This document shows, in pieces, positions 1 to 5,643 of a stretch of DNA of 25,365 bases. The notes beneath the pieces were generated by a model. That model was not told the DNA's origin. It did not search any database and saw only the letters and a program-made list of their open reading frames with translations. The translations under genes and the position numbers were made by a program. The DNA comes from a virus, in IMG/VR virus record IMGVR_UViG_3300030104_003565, positions 1-25,365 of that record; one strand, 5' to 3'. Positions within the stretch are counted from its first letter, which is position 1. Each line of letters begins with the position of its first letter.

Positions 1-23
1 AATTATTTTAAGTGTTGTTTTCA

Positions 24-311
24 TTATCCTAATCTTATTACTACAAGTTTTTTGCAGTTTCTTTCATATAATTCTTTATGCTTTTCAGTTAGCTCAGTGT
101 GCCAAATATCTTTAATTTCAACACCAGTTTTCCTCCACCATTCTCTAATTTGTTTTTTTGTACCTATTAAACGAATATCTCTGCCAACTCTTTCAAAATC
201 GGCAACATAACCTCCATTTTTTCCTTTGTCATAACTCCAAACACTTGTAGGCAATAATGAAGGCTTCAGCCACCAATCTTCAGCAATTAAAATGTCATCA
301 TTATCCTTCAT
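24..311 (-). CDS. Hypothetical protein, last gene of the left operon
   Basis: This encodes 95 aa, rich in Trp, Lys and Glu, and I do not recognise the family. It has no signal peptide, membrane segment or cysteine cluster. The middle is basic with a WW pair (around residues 58-59, in REWWRK), which could suit a small nucleic-acid-binding or regulatory protein, but that is speculation. Its ATG overlaps the end of the upstream 79-aa gene by 11 nt, so it is probably translated by coupling as part of the leftward operon. The 23 bases after its stop hold nothing I can identify. Confidence 0.7.
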   Translation of the reverse strand: MKDNDDILIAEDWWLKPSLLPTSVWSYDKGKNGGYVADFERVGRDIRLIGTKKQIREWWRKTGVEIKDIWHTELTEKHKELYERNCKKLVVIRLG

Positions 312-540
312 TTTCTTCTATTTCAGAAAGTTCACCATTATCAATATTAATGCTCACTTTCCCATACTTATCCTCTAGATTTTTTTGCAGTTCATCAAAT
401 AGTTTTTCAACCTCATTGACTTCATGCAATATTTTATGCTTTTGATTTTCAAGCCTTCCAAGTTCAATGTGTACTTGATTTAGTTTGCTAACATTTTCTT
501 GTAAAGATTTTAATTCATCTTCAGTTAATTTTTTTTCCAT
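301..540 (-). CDS. Small coiled-coil protein
   Basis: This encodes 79 aa that are almost entirely charged and helical. Heptad-like spacing of Leu, Val and Ile runs from about residue 5 to 58, followed by an acidic tail (GELSEIEENEG). Similar short coiled-coil proteins with a conserved KYGKVSINI-like end are common in marine phages, with no established role. The leader before the ATG is a run of AAAT repeats, the same style as the one before the 117-aa gene at 6705. It follows the 120-aa gene by a few bases and overlaps the 95-aa gene, so it sits in the same operon. It could be a structural adaptor or a replication accessory factor; nothing in the sequence decides this. Confidence 0.8.
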   Translation of the reverse strand: MEKKLTEDELKSLQENVSKLNQVHIELGRLENQKHKILHEVNEVEKLFDELQKNLEDKYGKVSINIDNGELSEIEENEG

Positions 541-546
541 TTTTAT

Positions 547-909
547 TTATTTATTAGTAATTAATTTAGTTTCTGTTCTATATGCAAGACGTTTATCTTT
601 TTGGTGGTCTGCAACACCTTCATTGTTCCAAATTATGCTCCGCCATAATTTAATCCATTTATAATAAGTTTTTGCATTTATGCTAAAATCATCTGTGTTG
701 CGGACACCATTCCAGAAGCTCATTTCAACATCCCTCCACAAAAGTGATGAAAAGGATTTCTTTAAATCAGATGCTAAACTTTGAGCCATTAAAACTTTTG
801 TTTTTGCATCTATGTTATGTTGACCCAAATCCAAATAAGTTTTAGATAATAATTCAACACACATTTTAGTTAATTCAGATTCACTTATTTTTTTTATCAT
901 TTTCTTCAA
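547..909 (-). CDS. Hypothetical protein, possibly replication-associated
   Basis: This encodes 120 aa, helical and mildly basic, with a conserved-looking centre (LASDLKKSFSSLLWRDVEMSF, then WNGVRNTDDFSINAKTYYKWIK) rich in aromatic residues. I recognise the general pattern from small proteins that accompany phage replication initiators but cannot name a family. Two ATG codons are possible (residues 1 and 4). It overlaps the end of the upstream helix-turn-helix protein by 29 nt, an arrangement that favours co-translation and a shared process. A helicase-loader-type partner of the upstream protein is one hypothesis, based only on position. Confidence 0.75.
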   Translation of the reverse strand: MKKMIKKISESELTKMCVELLSKTYLDLGQHNIDAKTKVLMAQSLASDLKKSFSSLLWRDVEMSFWNGVRNTDDFSINAKTYYKWIKLWRSIIWNNEGVADHQKDKRLAYRTETKLITNK

Positions 910-1549
910 TTTGTTTTAATATTTGCATTGCCTCATTATGTGATTGCAAATGCTTATCTACTTTACTTATGCCTACGCTATTTAAAGCCCATTTTGATTC
1001 GTTTTTAGCCCATGTTTTTAATCTTCTGGATGTTGACCATGTTTTCATTGTATCTTTTTTTAAAACGCCTCTTTTTGTTGGCTCACTCCAATATTCAAAA
1101 AAATCTGTAAGCATTTCTTTTGAGTAAATATCAAAAGCCATAACTTCTTCAAAAAATTTATTTTTACTGTTTTCTTTATTAAATTGATTATTTATTCTTT
1201 TATTATTTACTTGTAGGCTGTTTTGTGATGTCAGATTAACCGCAGTCGGATTTTGTAACCTCGGTGATTCAAAAACAGTATAATTAACACCAATAAACAT
1301 TCCTTCTTTTCTAACTTGTTCTCTTTCTACATATCCATTTTTAATTAGCTCATTCATTGTGGACCTTAAACTTGTTCTTCCTTCTTTTAAAATTACTTCT
1401 AAACCATTAATTGATAATTTCCATGAATCACTAAAACTTAAAAGCATTGCCAATAAACCTTTTGCTTTTAAAGACAACCTTCTGTCCTTAAAAATACGAT
1501 TACAAATTGTAGTGTAATCTTTGCTTTTTATAACTCTTACAATATCCAT
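881..1549 (-). CDS. Helix-turn-helix replication-initiator-like protein
   Basis: This encodes 222 aa from the ATG at 1549. A TTG three codons upstream is possible but less likely, because the ATG forms a TAATG stop-start junction with the preceding gene. Residues ~1-90 look like the winged helix-turn-helix of phage replisome-organiser proteins: IFKDRRLSLKAKGLLAMLLS, then a recognition region near GRTSLRSTMNELIKNGYVERE. A low-complexity Asn/Lys/Ser linker (about 110-130) leads to a C-terminal part with FFEYWSEPT and MKTWSTSRRLKTW segments, a pattern seen in DnaD-like or replication-initiator C-termini that bind DNA or the helicase loader. A role in initiating phage replication is inferred from domain layout and neighbours. 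Confidence 0.8.
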   Translation of the reverse strand: MDIVRVIKSKDYTTICNRIFKDRRLSLKAKGLLAMLLSFSDSWKLSINGLEVILKEGRTSLRSTMNELIKNGYVEREQVRKEGMFIGVNYTVFESPRLQNPTAVNLTSQNSLQVNNKRINNQFNKENSKNKFFEEVMAFDIYSKEMLTDFFEYWSEPTKRGVLKKDTMKTWSTSRRLKTWAKNESKWALNSVGISKVDKHLQSHNEAMQILKQIEENDKKNK

Positions 1550-1830
1550 TAACCCCAAATTATTTCTTGTTGTTTATATTGTGGAATTGGTTTGAAATAT
1601 AAATATTTTGCGATAACAACTGTTCTATCAAATCTGTTTTTTACCTCTAAATTTTCTGTAATAATATTATATCCTTCGTCTCTCAAATTAAAAATTATTG
1701 CAGATAATCTTGTTGCACCATATTCTTTAATTGCTTGCCAGCTTGTTATATTTCCATAAGTTTTTAGATGCCATTTTATAGCATCTGTTTGAGTTTTAAC
1801 CTCTTCAAAAGTTATATTAATTTTTTTCAT
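1549..1830 (-). CDS. Helix-turn-helix domain protein
   Basis: This encodes 93 aa. Residues ~13-57 (QTDAIKWHLKTYGNITSWQA through LRDEGYNI) fit the small winged helix-turn-helix family seen in phages and prophages, probably the Pfam HTH_39 group. In that group a protein of this size is little more than the DNA-binding domain. The C-terminus carries a hydrophobic strand (VVIAKYLYFKPIP). Its start overlaps the stop of the DnaA-like gene by 14 nt and its stop overlaps the next ATG by 1 nt, so three DNA-binding proteins are translated in series. It may regulate transcription of this operon or act in replication control; its target is unknown. Confidence 0.8.
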   Translation of the reverse strand: MKKINITFEEVKTQTDAIKWHLKTYGNITSWQAIKEYGATRLSAIIFNLRDEGYNIITENLEVKNRFDRTVVIAKYLYFKPIPQYKQQEIIWG

Positions 1831-2209
1831 TTTTTACTTGATTTAATTCTTCTAATAGTTTTTTTATCTCTTTTCTTTTTTCATAAAAACCCCCACCATA
1901 AACATTGAATCTTTTCATTTCAGTCAAGAAAGTATTAAAATCTTTTTTTACATCTTCATAAGTTTGCAATTCAAAATGAAATTTATTTACATGATGAATG
2001 CTTGAAGCATGATTTATTGTTTTAAAATATTTATTCATGCCATTATGTGTCACTTCCATATATTTATATAAATAATAAATAAACATTCTTTTTGCTTTAA
2101 TAGTTTCAGAACTTCTATTATTGTTGTTTAAAACATAATCTCTATCAGCTCTAAATATTTCACAACTTATGTTTAAAGCATGATTTATAATTTTATCTTT
2201 TATTGTCAT
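1817..2209 (-). CDS. DnaA domain IV-like DNA-binding protein
   Basis: This encodes 130 aa resembling only the C-terminal DNA-binding domain of DnaA. A helical segment with RSSETIKAKRMFIYYLYKY corresponds to the 'R..ei..aRqiamyl' helix. It is followed by MNKYFKTINHASSIHHVNKF, corresponding to the 'GRDHSTVlHA' signature that contacts DnaA boxes; here the signature reads INHASSIHHV. There is no Walker A or AAA+ region. Proteins of this kind occur in phage replication modules and may mark the phage origin or compete for host DnaA sites. It starts at a TAATG junction with the preceding gene. The family call comes from motif similarity by eye, and the role is inferred. Confidence 0.78.
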   Translation of the reverse strand: MTIKDKIINHALNISCEIFRADRDYVLNNNNRSSETIKAKRMFIYYLYKYMEVTHNGMNKYFKTINHASSIHHVNKFHFELQTYEDVKKDFNTFLTEMKRFNVYGGGFYEKRKEIKKLLEELNQVKNEKN

Positions 2210-2583
2210 TATGGCTGATGTTTTAGTTCGTCCTCAGAATAAGTATTTGTAAAGCCTATTGTTTGAACAATGCATCTTGCCTTTGCTCTTTTTTCAGCTA
2301 TTTCGACTTTAAAATGTTGAATGCAATTTTTATCAGTAGCACTTCCAAAAGTTTCTATTTGTTTAAACCAGTCATCATTTTCTTTTGTATAACTCATGGC
2401 TTTAATAACTACATTGTCTTTGTCACATTTAACAACATCAAATTCTATTTTAATGTTTTTATTAAATTGAATTTTTTCAATACCAGACCTTGTTATTATC
2501 ACAAAACCTCTTCGGTCTTGATAAATATCTTCTTTTGTTAGATTGTATTCTTTATATATTTTTGTTAGTTCTTTCTTTGTCAT
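2209..2583 (-). CDS. Phage protein with AEKRAKAR...GF...YSEDE motif, possible recombination factor
   Basis: This encodes 124 aa. The first half is a beta-rich region (GFVIITRSGIEKIQ, IKIEFDVVKC, NVVIKAMSY). The second half has a helical signature (VEIAEKRAKARCIVQTIGF, then NTYSEDE). An 'aekRAk.Rav...gf....ysEdE' motif recurs in phage proteins next to replication or single-strand-annealing genes, and the overall pattern resembles small ssDNA-annealing or ssDNA-binding folds. I cannot assign a named family. It lies one nucleotide after the 61-aa gene and shares a TAATG junction with the DnaA-like gene. A role in recombination or replication of phage DNA is plausible but unproven. Confidence 0.75.
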   Translation of the reverse strand: MTKKELTKIYKEYNLTKEDIYQDRRGFVIITRSGIEKIQFNKNIKIEFDVVKCDKDNVVIKAMSYTKENDDWFKQIETFGSATDKNCIQHFKVEIAEKRAKARCIVQTIGFTNTYSEDELKHQP

Positions 2584-2584
2584 T

Positions 2585-2770
2585 TTATGAAAATTTGTTA
2601 AAATATTTAATCATTTTATCCTCTTCTTTTAGTAATTTTTTCCATAGAACATTTAATTTTTTATTGTTTTTTATTAAACGTAAATCACCATCTGTATTAT
2701 GAGGGCGAGTATAAAAATACCTAAAAGATGTTATAAGCATTCTTAATTCAGTATGTGTTAAATTTTCCAT
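2585..2770 (-). CDS. Hypothetical small basic protein
   Basis: This encodes 61 aa, lysine-rich and helical (LRMLITSFRYFYTRPHN, then KLNVLWKKLLKEEDKMIKYF). No known family is evident. Its position between the 72-aa membrane protein and the 124-aa protein, with gaps of only 1 nt on each side, makes it a genuine operon member. No transmembrane segment, metal site or signal peptide is visible. A small regulatory or DNA-associated protein is possible, with no direct evidence. Confidence 0.65.
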   Translation of the reverse strand: MENLTHTELRMLITSFRYFYTRPHNTDGDLRLIKNNKKLNVLWKKLLKEEDKMIKYFNKFS

Positions 2771-2771
2771 T

Positions 2772-2990
2772 TTATAATTTATCCATTATTGCTCCCAACA
2801 TTAGTAATCCAACTGAGCCTATTGCAACAGTTATAAATGCAATGACGTTACCTAATATTTCTTGAGCTGTTAATTTATCTTTTACAGTATAATTTAATAT
2901 GTCTTGTTTTTTAAAGAATCTATCCAATTCAACTGTATTTAATAAATACTCTTTTTTGTTTTGTTTATGTTTTACAATGTGCTGTTTCAT
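2772..2990 (-). CDS. Small membrane protein, one C-terminal helix
   Basis: This encodes 72 aa. Residues 1-43 are charged and cytosolic in character (many Lys and Asp). Residues ~45-68 (ILGNVIAFITVAIGSVGLLM, followed by LGAIM) form one strongly hydrophobic transmembrane helix ending close to the C-terminus. That is the arrangement of a tail-anchored inner-membrane protein. Its ATG overlaps the upstream TGA (ATGA junction), so it is translationally coupled to the 61-aa gene behind the ribozyme. Early-operon phage membrane proteins sometimes act in superinfection exclusion or host takeover; nothing here shows which. Confidence 0.75.
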   Translation of the reverse strand: MKQHIVKHKQNKKEYLLNTVELDRFFKKQDILNYTVKDKLTAQEILGNVIAFITVAIGSVGLLMLGAIMDKL

Positions 2991-3172
2991 ATATTATAGT
3001 ATTTACAGTATTCTATATTTTTTCTTTTATCTAATTCTATTTGTGCAATATTTCTTAATTGTTTTTTTTCTGTTGCACAAGTATCTTGCATAAAAAATAA
3101 TAATACTTCTGTACTACTTGCTTCTGCACATGCTTTTGCTTTTGCATATTCTGATTTTGAAAGTTTTTTCAT
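2987..3172 (-). CDS. Hypothetical 61-aa protein downstream of the hammerhead ribozyme
   Basis: This encodes 61 aa, MKKLSKSEYAKAKACAEASS at the N-terminus, followed by a helical, lysine-rich stretch with four cysteines. The family is unknown. The frame stays open to an ATG at 3241, but the extra 23 codons are just the ribozyme read as protein. The ATG at 3172 is therefore chosen; it also has the A-rich leader typical of this genome. The gene sits about 30 nt downstream of the predicted ribozyme cleavage site, so cleavage would release an mRNA starting with this gene. It overlaps the next gene in an ATGA junction. Confidence 0.7.
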   Translation of the reverse strand: MKKLSKSEYAKAKACAEASSTEVLLFFMQDTCATEKKQLRNIAQIELDKRKNIEYCKYYNI

Positions 3173-3201
3173 TTTTGTTTTTTTTATTAATATTTGTTTT
3201 T

Positions 3202-3250
3202 GATTAAGACGCTTCACAGCGTTTCGCCCATTAGGGCTCATCAGTTAATC
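3202..3250 (-). ncRNA. Type I hammerhead ribozyme (self-cleaving RNA)
   Basis: Read on the minus strand, every hammerhead element is present in order: stem I 5' strand GAUUAA (3250-3245), core CUGAUGA (3244-3238), stem II GCCC/GGGC with a UAAU loop (3237-3226), core GAA (3225-3223), stem III ACGC/GCGU with loop UGUGAA (3222-3209), cleavage nucleotide C (3208), and stem I 3' strand UUAAUC (3207-3202). All three stems are perfectly paired, and A15.1-U16.1 and G10.1-C11.1 are as required. Predicted cleavage lies between 3208 and 3207, after GUC. The open ends lie in stem I, so this is type I. It separates the 81-aa gene from the 61-aa gene in one operon. Hammerheads are known from phages and marine metagenomes; the role here is inferred to be mRNA processing. 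Confidence 0.94.
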
Positions 3251-3270
3251 TGTTAAGTTTTCTATTTTTT

Positions 3271-3516
3271 TTAAAATTGTTTTGGAGTTTTTAATACTTT
3301 GTCAGCTTTTATCATTTCCATTGCAAATTTTAATATTGTGTATTGACATAATTCAACTACTATCATTCTACTTGCATTTAATGTATGCTCTGAAGTTATT
3401 ACAGCCGCATTTGATGTGCATCTTAAGTGTACTGTAGTTACTTTGTTTTCAAATACTTTTACTTCAGCTATCATGTATGCGAAGTTGTTTTCTACTTTTA
3501 CTGGTGTTAATTTCAT
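3271..3516 (-). CDS. Hypothetical 81-aa protein, first gene of the left operon
   Basis: This encodes 81 aa. The first half alternates hydrophobic residues as in a small beta-sheet (FAYMIAEVKVFENKVTTVHL, TSNAAVITSEH). The second half is helical (MIVVELCQYTILKFAMEMIK). I recognise no family. Its leader, ending AAAACAAAAACAAATG, is nearly the same as the leader of the 61-aa gene behind the ribozyme. It is the first gene after the intrinsic terminator of the metallophosphoesterase and its presumed promoter region, so it is likely among the first products of this operon. Its 3' end precedes the ribozyme by about 20 nt, so cleavage would leave it on an RNA ending in the ribozyme's stems II and III. 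Confidence 0.75.
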   Translation of the reverse strand: MKLTPVKVENNFAYMIAEVKVFENKVTTVHLRCTSNAAVITSEHTLNASRMIVVELCQYTILKFAMEMIKADKVLKTPKQF

Positions 3517-3633
3517 TTGTTTTTGTTTTAATTAATATTTGTTTGATGCTGTAAAAGTAATTAATTTTTTAACATAAAAGCATAAAAATGATAAAAACTT
3601 TACATTTATTTTAATTTACTAGATAAAGATAAA
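3517..3633 (-). promoter_or_regulatory. Presumed promoter and leader region of the left operon
   Basis: This is a non-coding AT-rich stretch between the intrinsic terminator at 3634-3662 and the first gene of the left operon. On the minus strand, TACTTTTA (3559-3552) is one base from the Bacteroidota -7 element TAnnTTTG. No clear TTG-type -33 box precedes it. Just upstream is TATGTTAAAAAATTAATTACT, minus its last base a motif that recurs almost unchanged after the terminase gene at 23072-23053. A promoter must lie here if the terminator works, but the exact box is a weak call. Confidence 0.45.
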
Positions 3634-3662
3634 TAAAAAAAAGCCCCTTAAAAAAGAGGCTT
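3634..3662 (-). terminator. Intrinsic terminator after the metallophosphoesterase gene
   Basis: On the minus strand AAGCCTC (3662-3656) pairs with GGGGCTT (3647-3641), giving seven pairs including one G-U. The loop is A/T and the stem is followed at once by a run of T (3640-3635). This is the clearest rho-independent terminator in the window. It lies some 60 nt after the metallophosphoesterase stop and divides that transcript from the left operon. Confidence 0.85.
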
Positions 3663-3725
3663 CTTCCAACAAGATATTATAAAAACAATATTTTTAACTT
3701 AAAAAAACAGCCAAATATATAAAAA

Positions 3726-4952
3726 TTATATTACAATTTTAAAAACTGTTTGTTTTTTATGTGTTTTATCTAGGCTTTTAGCATTGTAAGCTGATAGTTC
3801 TTTATTTATTGCATAGCCTTTAAAACCTTTTGTGTGCTGTAAATCAATCCTTATATCATGTCTTTCCTTATCTTTCATAATATATATATTCTGAGCCGCC
3901 CTTGAGCTTAATAATAAAGCATTTTCACTATAAGCATTAGCACCAACTAAACTAGAGCTTCTTGCAAACATATCAGTTATCTTAGTTTCATGCAAATGCC
4001 CACAAATCATAAAATCAAGTATTATTCCATTTCTAGCATATTTACTAATTACTTTTGCTATCTTATCATTTTGCATATTTCCTAATTGATGCCCATGTAT
4101 TAGCAAAACATTATGCCCATTAACCTCAACAACTAATTCTAAGCCACCAGATGTAATAAAATTAATATCTGGCAACAACATTCTAAGTATTTCAAAGATG
4201 GTAAAATCGTAGTTGTCCGAACTGACCAAATCGACCCAACCCAGCTCATAAGCTCTTGATTCATTTCCAGAAACACAACCAACACTTACATTTGCAATGC
4301 TATTTAAATCTAAAATAAAATGCTTTAATAAGTGAACACCAAGAAATGTTGCTTTTGCCCTATTAGTTGACATTGCTAATTTTTCATCTAATCTTCTATC
4401 TGAATTTAATAAATCACCAGTAATTGCAATAAATATCTCACTAACATTGTAAAAAGTAGCATATTCTTTTATGTGATGTGCAAACTTTTGTAACCTCTTA
4501 GATGCTACTTCAAAATCATATTTATTATGTTTTAAATCAACAAGCTCATTATAATGATGGTCAGCAATTTGCACAATGATTGCTTGTTTGCCTTTAGATT
4601 CATGTTGCTTTATTGTTGTTTTAAGGCTCTCAGTTTTAAGAATATCTATCAAAGCCTTATTGTATTCAACTAAAGCGTTTTCAAGCCTTACATGCTCTCT
4701 AAATGATTTATTTTTTATTCTGTTAAGGTCAGCTTGTTTTTGACTTCTTTTTGCAAGTTTTAAGTTTTCTTCAATAACTTCTTTGTCAGCTATTTCATAT
4801 TGAATTATGTCTTTTATTCTGTGCCTTAAACTATGTTTTTTTACATCTAAATGATACTTGTCAATTAAATGTTGTGCAATGCCTTGATAGCCATTTCCAT
4901 TCCAAAAATGTTCTATTATTTCGTCTTTATAAACTAAATATTTAGATTCCAT
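3726..4952 (-). CDS. Metallophosphoesterase with N-terminal helix-turn-helix-like region
   Basis: This encodes 408 aa. From about residue 125 it is a calcineurin-like metallophosphoesterase with the motifs in order: D-x-H-type IADHHYNE (131-133), GD (179-180, ITGDLLN), GNES (229-232), HGH (286-288) and GHLHE (318-322). These ligands bind two metal ions in enzymes that hydrolyse phosphodiesters or phosphomonoesters. Residues ~8-50 (IIEHFWNGNGYQGIAQHLID, then SLRHRIKDII) resemble a helix-turn-helix, and 55-110 is a charged helical linker, so the enzyme is probably directed to DNA. It stands alone between a ~200-nt repeat-rich intergenic region and a strong terminator, so it is probably a separate transcription unit. 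The substrate is unknown; DNA end processing or host DNA degradation are candidates. Confidence 0.88.
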   Translation of the reverse strand: MESKYLVYKDEIIEHFWNGNGYQGIAQHLIDKYHLDVKKHSLRHRIKDIIQYEIADKEVIEENLKLAKRSQKQADLNRIKNKSFREHVRLENALVEYNKALIDILKTESLKTTIKQHESKGKQAIIVQIADHHYNELVDLKHNKYDFEVASKRLQKFAHHIKEYATFYNVSEIFIAITGDLLNSDRRLDEKLAMSTNRAKATFLGVHLLKHFILDLNSIANVSVGCVSGNESRAYELGWVDLVSSDNYDFTIFEILRMLLPDINFITSGGLELVVEVNGHNVLLIHGHQLGNMQNDKIAKVISKYARNGIILDFMICGHLHETKITDMFARSSSLVGANAYSENALLLSSRAAQNIYIMKDKERHDIRIDLQHTKGFKGYAINKELSAYNAKSLDKTHKKQTVFKIVI

Positions 4953-4959
4953 ACGCTTT

Positions 4960-5110
4960 TTTTAAAATTTAACATAATATTATTATGTGTTTTTTTTGTG
5001 TTTTTTTCTTCTCTAGTAAATTTTGTGTATTGCAATATCTAAACTTTTTAACATCAGTGTTAACAAAACAAACTAAAGTTGCTTAAAACGCTTAAAAACA
5101 GCCTTAAAAA
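4960..5110. repeat. Diverged intergenic repeat, copy A
   Basis: This segment aligns with 18739-18890. It shares a 20-bp identical block (4960-4979 with 18739-18758), then CTAG at offset 53 against 54, aactttttaacatc against aactttttaatatc at offset 82 against 83, and cttaaaacg at offset 122 against 123. Identity by eye is roughly two-thirds overall. It lies upstream of the metallophosphoesterase gene. The constant spacing shows common descent or a conserved element, not chance AT-richness. Confidence 0.75.
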
Positions 5111-5130
5111 GAAAATTAAGTTTTTTACAA

Positions 5131-5150
5131 AAAACGTCAAAAAACGTCAA
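5131..5150. repeat. Perfect tandem 10-bp repeat (AAAACGTCAA x2)
   Basis: Two identical, directly abutting copies of aaaacgtcaa occupy 5131-5140 and 5141-5150, immediately after the stop of the M15 peptidase gene. The AAAACG core recurs at 5085-5090 (ttaaaacgctt) and in the distant copy at 18864-18872 (ttaaaacgtctt). One helical turn of spacing suits cooperative binding of a protein. Confidence 0.7.
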
Positions 5151-5525
5151 TTAATAGGTCCATATAACACCTTGAATTTTATCTTCGTCTAAGTCAACAT
5201 GTATGAAATTTGGTCCATTTTTTTTTGAACTTATGCCAAATCTTGTAAATCCAGCGTTCATTAAAGCAGCTAAAATCACAGCTCTTTCACGACTATTTTT
5301 TACTAAAATATCAGCCGCTAAACCTTTTATGTGTGAGCTTGTTGGTTTGCTTACTGGATGATTCTCGCATCTATATCCACTTGTAATTATAAAAGGAATA
5401 TCTGAGCCATTTTCGTCTTTAGAATAAGCTCTTGCAGCATCTAAAACTTTGACAAAAGTTCTGTTTATTTTATTTTTACCACATCCACAACTACAAACAA
5501 ATTCTCTTAATTTAAAGTATTTCAT
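5151..5525 (-). CDS. M15-family peptidase, presumed endolysin
   Basis: This encodes 124 aa, the size of compact Peptidase_M15_3 domain enzymes. The motif SGYRCENHPVSKPTSSHIKG (49-68) with the following LAAD supplies zinc ligands His65 and Asp72. FIHVDLD (108-113 region) supplies His109, the third ligand in D-Ala-D-Ala carboxypeptidase/L-Ala-D-Glu-type enzymes. The N-terminal CSCGCG (11-16) is a common feature of this family. No signal peptide is present, so release would depend on the holin. It is the last gene of the lysis cassette and its start overlaps the 43-aa gene by 14 nt. Its place after the holin genes supports an endolysin role cutting peptidoglycan cross-links. Confidence 0.9.
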   Translation of the reverse strand: MKYFKLREFVCSCGCGKNKINRTFVKVLDAARAYSKDENGSDIPFIITSGYRCENHPVSKPTSSHIKGLAADILVKNSRERAVILAALMNAGFTRFGISSKKNGPNFIHVDLDEDKIQGVIWTY

Positions 5526-5643
5526 ATAACATATATATTTTACAACCTTTAACTTCTTTATGTAATACTCTTTTATATTGCTTTGTTTTTTCCTCTTTTT
5601 TGTACTTAGGATTTGTGCTGTTTAGTTTTCTTTTCTTAGCCAT
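5512..5643 (-). CDS. Small basic protein in the lysis cassette (43 aa)
   Basis: A short frame from an ATG at 5643 to a TAA at 5512 encodes MAKKRKLNSTNPKYKKEEKT followed by 23 more residues. About a third of the residues are Lys or Arg. Its ATG overlaps the stop of the preceding 57-aa frame by 8 nt (ATGGCTAA), and its end overlaps the peptidase start by 14 nt. These overlaps suggest that it is real and coupled. There is no homology I can name, so the call rests on position and lack of any other gene here. Confidence 0.5.
   Translation of the reverse strand: MAKKRKLNSTNPKYKKEEKTKQYKRVLHKEVKGCKIYMLYEIL

Larger units (their letters stand above)
4953..5150 (-). promoter_or_regulatory. Intergenic repeat-rich region A (presumed promoter of the metallophosphoesterase)
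   Basis: No gene is visible here. The region holds a ~150-bp element (4960-5110) homologous to the one at 18739-18890, described under repeats. It also has a perfect tandem 10-mer, aaaacgtcaa, at 5131-5140 and 5141-5150, directly behind the M15 peptidase stop. On the minus strand an imperfect promoter -7 box (TTAGTTTG at about 5078-5071) follows several TTTTTAAG-type repeats. Short AT hairpins (for example GTTTTT/AAAAAC around 5136-5121) might act as weak terminators of the lysis transcript. A promoter/operator function is inferred. Confidence 0.5.

Noticed and set aside
3173-3241. Upstream ATG at 3241 that would extend the 61-aa protein to 84 aa
   Set aside because: The added codons are the ribozyme's own sequence read as protein (MSPNGRNAVKRL...). 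The ATG at 3172 has the usual A-rich leader and keeps the ribozyme untranslated.
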